From: Roseinatronobacter sp. S2
Lineage (GTDB): Bacteria; Pseudomonadota; Alphaproteobacteria; Rhodobacterales; Rhodobacteraceae
DNA length: 33,838 nt
NCBI RefSeq assembly: GCF_029581395.1
Contig: NZ_CP121118.1
Span: 1-33,838, forward strand
Reading direction: 5' to 3'
The translations under genes and the position numbers were made by a program. The notes beneath the pieces are model-generated. The model was not told where the DNA came from. It did no database searches and worked only from the letters and a program-made list of their open reading frames with translations. Shown in pieces: positions 1-7,822 of the stretch (its first letter is position 1; every line of letters begins with the position of its first letter).

Positions 1-484
1 CGGGCTGACCGAAATGGGCGAGATCAAGATGGAGCTTGCCGCAGAGGCTGAGGCAGATCGCTTGCTGGACGAGCAGCTTGGCCAGGATCAGTCGTCAAGC
101 GTTCTCGACACCGTCTTCGGTCTGTTCGTCGGCGCAGCCCACGCACAGCAAGCGCCGGAAGCGCTGGAAGCCTGGCGGGACGAAGTAACATTCACCCTTG
201 AACCCGGGGCTACCGCTGAAATCAAGATGACGATGGAATCTGGGAATACCGTCAATTACGCATGGTCCGGCACCGGAGGGCGGGTGAACTTTGATCTGCA
301 CGCCCATGGCGGCGGCGAGTCAGTCACATACGAACGCGGCCGAGGCCAAACGGCTGGCGAGGGCAGCATCGAGGCCCCCTTCACCGGGGACCATGGCTGG
401 TTTTGGCGCAACCGCGACAGCACACCGATCACGATAACCATCCAGTTGCGCGGTGAATACAGCGAAGTCGTTGAGACCTACTAA
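1..484 (+). CDS. HupE-associated transmembrane anchor protein, C-terminal part (continues from 33681-33838)
   Basis: This is the 3' part of a gene that starts at 33681 and crosses the point where the circle was opened. The last two bases of the window (ct) plus base 1 (c) form a Leu codon, and the frame continues GLTEMGEIK to the stop at 482-484. The joined protein is 213 residues. This part is mostly a predicted periplasmic domain after a short Glu/Ala-rich stretch. Around QLGQDQSSSVLDTVFGLFVG there is a weakly hydrophobic segment, followed by a beta-rich region containing HAHGGGESVTY and ending ETY. Proteins of this type commonly sit directly after HupE in alphaproteobacteria, but their biochemical role is not known to me. 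An internal ATG at 14 could make this look like an independent gene; the continuous frame across the junction argues against that. Confidence 0.85.
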   Translation, partial: GLTEMGEIKMELAAEAEADRLLDEQLGQDQSSSVLDTVFGLFVGAAHAQQAPEALEAWRDEVTFTLEPGATAEIKMTMESGNTVNYAWSGTGGRVNFDLHAHGGGESVTYERGRGQTAGEGSIEAPFTGDHGWFWRNRDSTPITITIQLRGEYSEVVETY

Positions 485-808
485 GCCACAGAACAGAACC
501 TGTCATTCGCGGCGTCGGTCGCGAATGACTTCTGCAAAGAATACGATCCAATGTTTGTGGTCTTGGCTTTTAAGTAGTGCCTCGAAAAACCCTGATCGCG
601 ACAGAGCAGTGTCCGGATGATGCTGATTACAACAGCCGTCGAAAACCATTGTCAGCTTCACCGAGCACGCTTTTCCTCTCAAATCTACAACGCTTGTTGA
701 CAGTTTCCGTCCGTTTCCTCAGTTTGGGGATATGGGGATCCGCGAGCTCCCCACGAGGCGCCAGCCAAAGATCGCGTTCCATTAAACCCCGGCGACGGAG
801 GAACGCAC
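485..808. other. Intergenic region upstream of chrB
   Basis: This 324-base stretch has no convincing gene; the frame open from 577 is out of phase with chrB and reads as low-quality sequence. It contains the hairpin at 502-529, a TTGACA at 697-702 that could be a -35 box but lacks a good -10 at normal spacing, a weak GGGGA/TCCCC stem at 734-752, and the chrB ribosome binding site GGAGGA at 797-802. The chromate-responsive operator, if present, must lie here, but I cannot point to it. Confidence 0.4.
502..529 (+). terminator. Perfect 10-bp hairpin after the hupE/anchor operon
   Basis: GTCATTCGCG at 502-511 and CGCGAATGAC at 520-529 are perfect inverse complements with an 8-base loop, starting 17 bases after the anchor-protein stop. 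No clear T-run follows, so this is either a weak intrinsic terminator or an RNA-stabilising 3' hairpin. Its position at the end of an operon supports a 3'-end role. Confidence 0.6.
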
Positions 809-1630
809 ATGCCTGCGCCCAATGCTATTTCTTTCGAGAAACTCACCCGTATCATCGGAACACCCCGCGCGCCGCTTTTACTCGATGTGCGCTCCGAAGA
901 CGATTACGCAGCCGATCCACGATTGCTTCCCGGTGCCACCAGGGCCGACGATCAGGCGCTCGGGGCGCTGTCACATCTGCTTGGCGGTCAGCCGTCGATC
1001 ACCATCTGTCAGGGTGGTCACCGACGCAGTCAGGGCACAGCCGCATTGCTTCGCGCGGAGGGCTGCTTCTCGGAATATCTCGAGGGCGGTTTTGAGGCTT
1101 GGCGCGCGGCTGGACTTCCCCTGATCGATCCGACAAAATTGCCCGCACGCGATGCGCAGGGTCGCACTGTCTGGGTGACCCGTTCGCGCCCGAAGATCGA
1201 CCGCATTGCCTGTCCCTGGCTCGTCCGTCGTTTTCTCGACCCCCGCGCGGTGATCCTGTTTGTGGCGCCCGCAGAAGTGGTAGGCGTCGCCGAACGCTAC
1301 AATGCCTCTCCTTTCGACATTGAAGGCGTGTTCTGGAGCCATCGTGACGAGCTCTGCACCTTCGACGTTATGCTGGCGGAGTTCGGTTTGAGCATTCCCG
1401 CGCTCGACCGGCTGGCCACCATCATTCGTGGGGCGGATACTGCTCGGCTCGACCTCGCGCCTGAGGCTGCAGGGTTGCTGGCGGCGTCGCTGGGCCTTTC
1501 GCGAATGTATTCCGACGATCTGGAACAGCTTGATGCTGGAATGCTGCTTTACGATGCCTTCTACCGCTGGGCACGAGACGCAGCTGACGAGACCCACAAC
1601 TGGCCCACGAACAAACCGAAGGCGATATGA
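809..1630 (+). CDS. chrB: ChrB-type chromate resistance protein with N-terminal rhodanese domain
   Basis: The protein has 273 residues in two parts. Residues about 10-110 look like a rhodanese domain (LLLDVRSEDDY near the start; a catalytic-type cysteine loop in ICQGGHRRSQG). Residues about 118-265 match the ChrB C-terminal domain (WVTRSRPKIDRIACPWLVRRFLDP, then a helical region with MYSDDLEQLDAGMLLYDAFYRW). ChrB proteins are associated with chromate-dependent regulation of, or support for, ChrA; rhodanese fusions of this type are common in alphaproteobacteria. The ATG at 809 is preceded by GGAGGA at 797-802. The stop overlaps the start of chrA by four bases (ATGA), implying translational coupling. 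Whether this fusion senses chromate or has a redox role cannot be told from sequence. Confidence 0.9.
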   Translation: MPAPNAISFEKLTRIIGTPRAPLLLDVRSEDDYAADPRLLPGATRADDQALGALSHLLGGQPSITICQGGHRRSQGTAALLRAEGCFSEYLEGGFEAWRAAGLPLIDPTKLPARDAQGRTVWVTRSRPKIDRIACPWLVRRFLDPRAVILFVAPAEVVGVAERYNASPFDIEGVFWSHRDELCTFDVMLAEFGLSIPALDRLATIIRGADTARLDLAPEAAGLLAASLGLSRMYSDDLEQLDAGMLLYDAFYRWARDAADETHNWPTNKPKAI

Positions 1631-2997
1631 TGCAGGACCGAGCATACCCCACGTTGACAGAAGCCACTCGTATCTGGGCACGCATTGGCCTCTTGAGCTT
1701 CGGCGGTCCGGCCGGGCAGATCGCGCTTATGCACCGCATCCTCGTCGAAGAGCAGAAATGGCTGGGCGAGAAGCGGTTTCTGCACGCACTGAACTATTGC
1801 ATGCTGCTGCCCGGTCCGGAGGCGATGCAGCTCGCCGTCTATATCGGCTGGCTTATGCACCGCACGTTGGGCGGCATCATCGCGGGTCTGTTGTTTGTGC
1901 TGCCGGGTGTGGTGGCGATCATGGCGCTGAGCTGGGTCTATGCCCTCTACGGCAACGTGGGCCCGGTCGAAGCGCTGTTCTTCGGGCTGAAAGCTGCGGT
2001 CCTGGCGATCGTCATGCAGGCAGTCATCCGCATTGGATCCCGCGCTCTCAAAAATGGTGCAATGGTCGCAATCGCCGCGGCGTCGTTTATGGCAATTTTC
2101 GGCTTCGCTGTTCCGTTTCCGCTCATCATTCTGACGGCCGGTCTGATCGGGTTCTTTGGCGCCCGTGCCGGTCTGTCTGCGTTTCAGGGCGGCGGCGGGC
2201 ACGGCAAGGTTGGAGCGGTTCAGGTCGATGACGCAGATACTTTGTTAGGCGAGGAATCGCCCGACCACACGCAGGTGAACCGCGCGTGGGCGTTTCGCAT
2301 CTCAGCAGTCTTTCTCGTGCTATGGCTTGCTCCGGTGGCCCTTCTGTTCGGCGTTCTTGGATCGGCAAATGTCTTTGCCCAGATTGCAGGCTTCTTCAGT
2401 ATCATGGCTGTGGTTACGTTCGGCGGCGCATATGCGGTCTTGGCCTATGTTGCGCAAGAGGCAGTGCAGAATTTCGGCTGGCTCGCCCCAGGTGAAATGC
2501 TGGATGGGCTTGGTATGGCAGAAACGACACCTGGTCCGCTGATCATGGTCACGCAATTTGTCGGCTTCATGGGAGCGTTTCGCGACGCGAGCGGTCTGTC
2601 GCCTCTGATCGCAGGAACGCTGGGTGGGTTGCTGACGACATGGGTGACCTTCACGCCTTGCTTTCTATGGATTTTCCTCGGAGCGCCCTTCATTGAGCGT
2701 CTGCGTGATAACCGGGTGCTTACGGCGGCGCTGACCGCAGTTACGGCGGCTGTGGTCGGCGTGATCCTAAACCTCGCAATATGGTTCGGACTACATGTCA
2801 TTTTCGATGAAGTGCGAACGATCACCTCTTTCGGTCTCAACATCGACATCCCCGTCTGGCCCACATTGAACCTCGCATCGACTGTGCTGGTAATCGCAGC
2901 AATCATCGCAGTGTTTCAGTTTCGCTTTGGGGCTGTGACGGTTCTTCTTGGCTGCGCAGCTGGGGGTGTTGCACTAAGCCTTGCGGGCCTCTTGTGA
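1627..2997 (+). CDS. chrA: ChrA chromate efflux transporter
   Basis: This is a 456-residue integral membrane protein of the CHR family, which exports chromate from the cytoplasm. Two homologous halves are visible, each with the family's signature: LLSFGGPAGQIALM with EEQKWL near the N-terminus, and VVTFGGAYAVLAYVAQEAV near the middle (about residue 263). MLLPGPEAMQLAVYIG in the first half and GMAETTPGPLIMVTQFVGF in the second are the matching PGP motifs. A charged linker (about residues 185-220) joins the halves. The length is normal for a two-domain ChrA. It overlaps chrB by four bases and forms a two-gene chromate-resistance operon. No clear terminator hairpin follows the stop. Confidence 0.95.
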   Translation: MMQDRAYPTLTEATRIWARIGLLSFGGPAGQIALMHRILVEEQKWLGEKRFLHALNYCMLLPGPEAMQLAVYIGWLMHRTLGGIIAGLLFVLPGVVAIMALSWVYALYGNVGPVEALFFGLKAAVLAIVMQAVIRIGSRALKNGAMVAIAAASFMAIFGFAVPFPLIILTAGLIGFFGARAGLSAFQGGGGHGKVGAVQVDDADTLLGEESPDHTQVNRAWAFRISAVFLVLWLAPVALLFGVLGSANVFAQIAGFFSIMAVVTFGGAYAVLAYVAQEAVQNFGWLAPGEMLDGLGMAETTPGPLIMVTQFVGFMGAFRDASGLSPLIAGTLGGLLTTWVTFTPCFLWIFLGAPFIERLRDNRVLTAALTAVTAAVVGVILNLAIWFGLHVIFDEVRTITSFGLNIDIPVWPTLNLASTVLVIAAIIAVFQFRFGAVTVLLGCAAGGVALSLAGLL

Positions 2998-3177
2998 TCC
3001 TCAACGCGGGTTCTGTCGCCATCAGACGCGCCGAATAATTACTCTAATCTGTCATCCAGATGGATGAGATTGCTCGTTCTCCCCATAGGCGTTTTGGACA
3101 AAACTCTGACGTTTCTGGCCCTGACAAAATCGACCGTTTTGTATCAGGGAAAATCATTTCTTACGTTAAAGCCAAGG

Positions 3178-3714
3178 CTATTTTGGGGAATGAATTCTGC
3201 CGATGCCCAACAGTACTGCGGTGAGTTCTTGCGTTACATCCCTAACGCTCTCATCCGACCAAACGTCGTCACGTATCATGAACTTGCTGCTGTTGGTGTG
3301 AGAGACGTAACTGGCCCGCCGCTTGACCACATCTAGTGGTACAAGAGCAGCCTTGATTATGCAGTAATCATCATCAAAAAGAACGACTGCGAGGATATCG
3401 AAATGCCCTCCTTCCAGATCACGCATCGCTGAAAGCTGCCGTGACCCATTGCGCCGGTGAATGCGCCGACCCTTGATCTGATAGCGCGTGCCATCTACCC
3501 CAGTCGCATCGAATCCCCGCTCCGAGTTCGGAGCCTGTTCCCATTCAAAAGCTTTGCAAAACAGGTATTCAGCCAGATCCCCGGTGGGGTTGTTGGCGCT
3601 TCTGACAATACCACGTCCGCGCAACGTCTCGCCGATGCTTGCATGCAGTGACAGTAGCTCCTGGACCGACAAGGCAGATAAATCAATGTCCGAAGAAGTA
3701 ACCTTATCTGTCAT
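3178..3714 (-). CDS. PD-(D/E)XK-like nuclease-fold protein (DUF6998-type)
   Basis: A 178-residue soluble protein. The central segment has RSANNPTGDLAEYL, then GFDATGVDG and RYQIKGRR. This order of an acidic residue, about a dozen residues, then Q-x-K resembles the active site of PD-(D/E)XK nuclease folds, here with Q in place of the usual D/E. The overall pattern fits the small conserved family I know as DUF6998; no substrate is known. Its start overlaps the stop of the HNH gene by four bases (ATGA at 3711-3714), so the two are probably translated as a pair. Possible roles are restriction, repair or an abortive-infection effector; these are inferences. Confidence 0.6.
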   Translation of the reverse strand: MTDKVTSSDIDLSALSVQELLSLHASIGETLRGRGIVRSANNPTGDLAEYLFCKAFEWEQAPNSERGFDATGVDGTRYQIKGRRIHRRNGSRQLSAMRDLEGGHFDILAVVLFDDDYCIIKAALVPLDVVKRRASYVSHTNSSKFMIRDDVWSDESVRDVTQELTAVLLGIGRIHSPK

Positions 3715-4454
3715 TTGAGCCCCTCGAAGGCCCGGGCATCAGGACCACATGGCCCACCGGCTTCAAGAGCTTGGTATGCCGGTATTTCAAACCTGCCGCA
3801 TGTCACACCACCGTCGCCCCATCTGCATTGGTCGCACGGAACGTAGTCGTTGTCGTAGAATATCGCTTCGTAGTGTTCAGGATGGGCTTTTGTATGGCAA
3901 TCCCGACAGAGTGCGACAAGCTGGAAAAACAACTCATCTCCCATGTTCGCATAGGTCAGATGGTGAACGACAACAGCAGCGGCCTCAAGACATCCCTCAC
4001 ACAGGCCATTCGCTCGCTTCAGAACGCGTGCGCGCTTGGCCTGCCACAGTGGGGTTCTGCGGTAGGCCTCATATTGCGCCTGCCAGTCACCTGATTTTGC
4101 CTCAAGCACTGCAATTTCTTGTTCATGAAGTTGGATGTATTCCCGCCGTATTGCTTTTTGCGCGATGTCTCTGGCGTCCATATAGGTATTCAACGCATCT
4201 TCATTCCACGGCGGTAAACCATCCTGCTTCTTCGCAGCACTGCCGACCGGTGCTCCACAAATCAAACATTGGCGTTTGCACTGTGTCCTCCCATCAGAAA
4301 TGGTCTGTGCCCGTATCTCAACGTCCGGATGCCGACACTCAGCGTCCCTGTGACCTTTCATTTCAGCTAGATACTTCCCAGCCAGGTCTCCCCGAAGTTC
4401 GACCCGTTCGTCCCTATCAGGATGATTTATAATTGCTCGTTCAAGTCTCGGCAT
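3711..4454 (-). CDS. HNH endonuclease with extra zinc-binding Cys clusters
   Basis: A 247-residue protein with a clear HNH nuclease core near residues 150-195: CEGC, then VVHHLTYANMGDE, then LCRDCHTKAH. This gives paired CxxC zinc ligands around the HH and H catalytic elements. Two more Cys clusters flank it: CKRQCLICG near residue 59 and CDQC...GGVTCGRF near residue 208, suggesting zinc ribbons for DNA binding. A charged helical stretch (about residues 90-130) separates the first cluster from the nuclease. It starts 30 bases after the stop of the XRE regulator gene and ends overlapping the PD-(D/E)XK-like gene. No methyltransferase accompanies it. HNH proteins occur in restriction, phage packaging and homing; the context favours defence but does not prove it. 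Confidence 0.8.
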   Translation of the reverse strand: MPRLERAIINHPDRDERVELRGDLAGKYLAEMKGHRDAECRHPDVEIRAQTISDGRTQCKRQCLICGAPVGSAAKKQDGLPPWNEDALNTYMDARDIAQKAIRREYIQLHEQEIAVLEAKSGDWQAQYEAYRRTPLWQAKRARVLKRANGLCEGCLEAAAVVVHHLTYANMGDELFFQLVALCRDCHTKAHPEHYEAIFYDNDYVPCDQCRWGDGGVTCGRFEIPAYQALEAGGPCGPDARAFEGLK

Positions 4455-4484
4455 TATGCCCTTCAGCCATCCGGCTTTTATACT

Positions 4485-4742
4485 CTAGATCCGATGTGTT
4501 GCCCGAGTTGCATTTTCTGCCGCTTCCAGCAAGATAGAGCTGTGAACAGACAATGCTCTAGCCAGAACAATCAGCTCAATCACATCAATCCGGCGTTCTC
4601 CGCTCTCAACACGCGCTACAAAAGACTGATGGCACCTTAAACGATTGGCAAGCTCTGACTGCGTAAGCCCCGCCGCCTTTCTGGCAGCTATAAGCGCTTC
4701 ACAGAGCGCTTGATGGCCTTCACTCCTGATGGTTTTTGCCAC
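4485..4742 (-). CDS. XRE-family helix-turn-helix regulator
   Basis: An 85-residue protein that is nearly all one Xre/Cro-type DNA-binding domain: LIAARKAAGLTQSELANRLRCHQSFVARVESGERRIDVIELIVLARAL is the classic five-helix pattern, with recognition helix around QSFVARVESGERR. It is the first gene of a three-gene minus-strand unit (regulator, HNH nuclease, PD-(D/E)XK-like protein), so it probably controls the expression of the nucleases, as controller proteins do in restriction systems. Repeats of GATAATCTA upstream (4768-4805) are a likely binding site for it. The C-terminal tail is short, with no obvious ligand or dimerisation domain. Confidence 0.85.
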   Translation of the reverse strand: MAKTIRSEGHQALCEALIAARKAAGLTQSELANRLRCHQSFVARVESGERRIDVIELIVLARALSVHSSILLEAAENATRATHRI

Positions 4743-4767
4743 GCGCCGCGATCTCCTTCGCGACGGC

Positions 4768-4805
4768 GATAATCTACTTGTCAGATAATCTAAAAAATAG
4801 ATAAT
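4768..4805. promoter_or_regulatory. Repeated GATAATCTA operator candidate
   Basis: GATAATCTA occurs at 4768-4776 and again at 4784-4792, 16 bases apart, and the inverted form TAGATAAT lies at 4798-4805. The cluster sits between the divergent XRE gene (starts 4742) and the ParA-like gene (starts 4898). Spacing and location suit an autoregulatory operator for the XRE protein, possibly also affecting the divergent mobilization operon. Confidence 0.5.
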
Positions 4806-4897
4806 ATGTGCTCAAGGGATGCCAGCATCCTGTGTTGGGCCCGAGGAAAGTTAGCCCCCTTGGAAAACTTACCCCCAATCATTCTGGAGACCCAGCC

Positions 4898-5680
4898 ATG
4901 CACATCATCACATTCTTCGCACCCAAGGGCAGAGTGGGGCGCACGGTCGCCACGATCACGGCGGCGCTGGTGGAGGCGGGCAAGCGGGTAGATGTGCTCG
5001 ACCTGTCCGATCCAAGGATCAGTGAACGTGTGCCGCTGCCGGGCAACCGGACCGGTTACTCCTCCGGGCTAGTGGCCTGGGGGCTGCATATGGTGGACGC
5101 CGGGATCGGGGAGGACCGGCTGCGGGTCAAACATGTCGCTAACTATATCGGGCTGGCGGCAGGCATCGTCGATGCATCAATGGAAGGTGTCGATGTAGTG
5201 CTGATCGACACACCTTCCCGGGCCGACGATCTGACACTGGCAGCCGTTCATCAAAGCAGCCTTGCCGTCATGCCCGCCACCGATGCCCTGGATGCGGCAC
5301 TCATCTTTGACGCAATTGCAGAGCACTACATAACCATTTTGCCGAGGTTCTGCGGGCTGGTAACGGGCGCGCGCAGTCCTGACGAGGCCGATCTGATCAA
5401 AAAGGTATTCTTCGGATGGCGCACGCTCAACGCGGTGCTGCCGCATAACGGCTGCTTTCCCGACCAGTATCATGGGAAAGTGCTGTTCGACGGGAAAGAC
5501 CGGGACGGCCTGGCCGGTATTGCCCAGCAAGCCGGACGCGCATTCGGCCAAGAGCTCCTGACGGTAGCTGAGGGCAAGACCCTCGGCAAGATATGCACAG
5601 AAGACTACGATATGCCTGATGGTACCGCGCTCGAATACTTGCGCGATCTGTCAAAGCAAAACCCGCACATATGGCAGTGA
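4898..5680 (+). CDS. ParA/VirC1-like ATPase with altered Walker A
   Basis: A 260-residue ParA/MinD-superfamily protein. The start chosen is ATG 4898 because the family begins here (MHIITFFAPKGRVGRT) and GGAGA lies at 4885-4889; the upstream in-frame extension to 4808 looks unlike the family. The deviant Walker A reads KGRVGRT, so the signature lysine is kept but the P-loop lysine is Arg. Walker A' is DLSDP and Walker B-like VVLIDTPS lies near residue 105. Such proteins either partition plasmids or, like VirC1, bring relaxosomes to a conjugation pore. A separate parA exists next to repA (12731), and this one heads a mobilization-like cluster, so a VirC1-like role is more likely. The Arg substitution may reduce ATP hydrolysis. 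Confidence 0.75.
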   Translation: MHIITFFAPKGRVGRTVATITAALVEAGKRVDVLDLSDPRISERVPLPGNRTGYSSGLVAWGLHMVDAGIGEDRLRVKHVANYIGLAAGIVDASMEGVDVVLIDTPSRADDLTLAAVHQSSLAVMPATDALDAALIFDAIAEHYITILPRFCGLVTGARSPDEADLIKKVFFGWRTLNAVLPHNGCFPDQYHGKVLFDGKDRDGLAGIAQQAGRAFGQELLTVAEGKTLGKICTEDYDMPDGTALEYLRDLSKQNPHIWQ

Positions 5681-6255
5681 TACCCACGGCCGCTGACCTT
5701 GGCGTAACCATTACCAAAGGCACGGTCGTGCGCGCCGGTGCCTACATTTCGGGGGGAACGATCTACCGGGATCAGGCCAGTACAACTATTCACAGCACGC
5801 CGGAAATCTGGTTGCAGGACGAGGCAGGCCGAGAGCAGCATTACCGCGCTGACGCTTTCGATGGCATCCGCGAGGGCCATGCGCTGATCATAGTCCATGA
5901 TGCGAACAGTGGCGCGCTTCTACGCGTCATGAACCGCAATACCTGTTCTACAATTGACCGGAGCGCATTGATTCCGGACACCAGCGGATGGGCGGTCATC
6001 AGGGTGGTATTCCGGAAGCTCTTCACGATCTTTCTGCCAGCAGCTTTTGGGGCGTTTTATCTTCTTCAAGTGACCGGTCTGAGCGATACATTTATTGCCA
6101 GCCTCTTCGGATTTGCCTCGAATTTTCTGCTGATCTATTGCGGCTACCTTGGCTGGCGCGCGGCCAAAGAAACCGCCGCCAAAACCCGTGAACGCCGGGC
6201 CGGACTCGACGCGTTGTTCCGCCAGAAAGGCTGGACCAAAGACAAGGCGGTGTGA
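5671..6255 (+). CDS. Hypothetical protein with two C-terminal membrane helices
   Basis: A 194-residue protein that I do not recognise. The N-terminal half (residues 1-110) is soluble, beta-rich in appearance and dominated by short Gly/Thr/Ile stretches (GTVVRAGAYISGGTIY). Two hydrophobic segments follow, roughly residues 118-136 (FTIFLPAAFGAFYLLQVTG) and 141-161 (FIASLFGFASNFLLIYCGYLGW), then a basic tail (RAAKETAAKTRERR). Start ATG 5671 overlaps the end of the ParA-like gene by ten bases, so the two are probably coupled. Position inside the mobilization-like cluster suggests a membrane-associated partner of the transfer apparatus, but nothing in the sequence states a function. Confidence 0.7.
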   Translation: MAVIPTAADLGVTITKGTVVRAGAYISGGTIYRDQASTTIHSTPEIWLQDEAGREQHYRADAFDGIREGHALIIVHDANSGALLRVMNRNTCSTIDRSALIPDTSGWAVIRVVFRKLFTIFLPAAFGAFYLLQVTGLSDTFIASLFGFASNFLLIYCGYLGWRAAKETAAKTRERRAGLDALFRQKGWTKDKAV

Positions 6256-6340
6256 TGTGTTATTCTGTCCGAACTGCCAAAGCTGCGGCGACGATACGTA
6301 TGACACTACGCTGATTGGCAACCGCAAGAAAGGAGCCACA

Positions 6341-6541
6341 ATGCCCGAACAGACGCCAGGGATTGAGAAGCCACTCAACCATCTCGACGGCAGCATTGTG
6401 GCCCAGCTGATCGAGGTCGGGCTGCTCGCGCGTTACCGCAATGACATCGCAGGAAGCACCGAAGCGCGACGCAAAATTCGCGAAGAGTTGCTGGCAAGAA
6501 AATGGATACTGCCGCCGCATACGTACGATAGTGACATATGA
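6341..6541 (+). CDS. Small hypothetical protein in mobilization cluster
   Basis: A 66-residue protein from ATG 6341, chosen because AGGAG lies five bases upstream (6331-6335). The body is helical and charged: HLDGSIVAQLIEVGLLARYR, then EARRKIREELLARKWILPP. No known family is evident. The frame is open further upstream; a GTG at 6257, two bases after the preceding stop, would add 28 residues including a zinc-ribbon-like CPNCQSCG, giving a 94-residue protein. I cannot decide between the two starts from sequence alone. It may be an accessory factor of the relaxosome because it lies between the membrane protein and the relaxase-like gene. Confidence 0.55.
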   Translation: MPEQTPGIEKPLNHLDGSIVAQLIEVGLLARYRNDIAGSTEARRKIREELLARKWILPPHTYDSDI

Positions 6542-7049
6542 TTGCGCAGAATAATGGTCAGCCCCAATGCATGGTAATACGAGCCGTTGGCAACTGTACG
6601 AAGGGCGCACAGGCGGCGCGCGATAGGTATGGCAGCGGTCCAGTAACAGGGCAGACGCATGCGGCAGCAAAGCGATCAAGGGCGGCCGTCGTCTGCCACG
6701 ACAACGCCGCAAAGATAGCTGGGCAATCAGTCGGAAGCCGCCGCTGATCGAGCGCCGCGACGGTGTCACCAAAACGACAGACGCCGCGCTCACGACCACC
6801 ATGCAGCCAGAACAGACGCTTCGCAAAACCGCACGCCCACCCCTCACAGGGGTCTGGGCGCATACGGTTTTGCAGCCACCAGCGGTGGCTCGGCAAGGCG
6901 CGGCCCGAAGGGTTGCAAGCCGCGAAGATCGCCAGATCGGAGGGGGATCGAAGGGGCTTCCCCTCGACCGCTGTTTTGGGATACCGTAGGAGGTACCCAA
7001 AACGGAAAGCGGGTTTCCCTTTTTGAAAAGGGAAAAACAGGAGGTACCT
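6542..7049 (+). other. Structured non-coding region upstream of relaxase-like gene; oriT candidate
   Basis: This 508-base stretch has no convincing gene in its first 280 bases. From 6823 it holds a string of hairpins. At 6823-6873, GCAAAACCG, CGCCCA and CCCC pair with GGGG, TGGGCG and CGGTTTTGC with small internal bulges. AGCCACC/GGTGGCT follows at 6874-6890 and AGGGG/CCCCT at 6952-6964. At 6973-7003 GTTTTGGG(A)TACC pairs with GGTACCCAAAAC, and at 7014-7035 TTTCCCTTTT pairs with AAAAGGGAAA. Mobilization origins are typically hairpin-rich and next to the relaxase, so 6823-6890 is my best oriT candidate. The hairpins nearer the gene may control its translation. Confidence 0.5.
6973..7044 (+). 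promoter_or_regulatory. Two hairpins and duplicated Shine-Dalgarno in relaxase-like leader
   Basis: AGGAGGTACC occurs twice: at 6988-6997, where it forms the loop and right arm of the 6973-7003 hairpin, and at 7039-7048, where its GGAGG (7040-7044) serves the ATG at 7050. GGAAA (7004-7008) can pair with TTTCC (7014-7018), which competes with the 7014-7035 stem. Alternative folding could therefore open or close the leader. This is a structural reading; no ligand or regulator is implied. Confidence 0.35.
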
Positions 7050-7822
7050 ATGGGACAAGCGGGATCTTTTCGGGCGAATGCTCTCGGTGCTTCCCAGATG
7101 AGTGCAGCCCAGACCCATGAGGCGCGGCTCGATCAGGTTGCCAAGCTACGCGTGAAGCGGAACACGCCTCCCTTGGTGTATTCGCCGTACTCGCCAGATA
7201 GGCACGGTGATGTGACCTCATCTTCGCACCTCGAGGGCGAGGATGCGCTGCAACAAGTTCTGGCAATGATAGCCGAGAAAGATGCTGAACGACACCTGTC
7301 GCTGACAGCCGCGTATGACGCTCATGTAGAAGGGGCAAGGCGCAACAAGGGGGCCGGCAAACTCTGCCTGCACGCCTTCGTTCAGTTCCCCACGGATCTG
7401 GAAATCACGCCGGAAAACGAGCGCCTGATGCTGGCGCAAGCAGTTGACTTCGTGAACCGGAACCATGGTGGCAGGGCTGTGTTTCACGCCCGCCTGGATC
7501 GCGACGAAGCCGGGCGGCACGGGGTCGATGTGTTCTATGCGCCAAAATACACCAAAGCGACCAAGCGGCGTTCTGAAATATGGGTCAGCTTGACGAAGTT
7601 CGGCAAGGAAATGGCGATCAAACGCTTCGGTCAAAAGCCAAAAGAAATCAAAACAGACGAGACTGACCCGGAGACAGGCAAGCCCATTTGGAAGCCCGTG
7701 CTGGACGCCAGCGGTGATCCGGTCATGGTGGTATGCGATAGCAACTACTATCAGGGGCAGGCGCTCCAGGTGAATCGCTCCGGGTTTGTCGGAGACCATC
7801 AACTTAAGTAAGGATGATGGTT

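Noticed and set aside
577..1095. Frame upstream of and overlapping chrB
   Set aside because: Arg/Ser-rich low-complexity sequence in another phase of chrB; no ribosome binding site.
971..1681. 236-codon minus-strand frame
   Set aside because: Antisense to chrB and the start of chrA; no sensible domain.
4808..4897. N-terminal extension of the ParA-like protein
   Set aside because: The family begins at MHIITFF; the extension has no good ribosome binding site and is unlike known ParA N-termini.
6260..7000. 246-codon minus-strand frame and shorter frames in the hairpin region
   Set aside because: Sequence is Arg/Ser/Cys-rich and overlaps the structured region; no ribosome binding site or family features.
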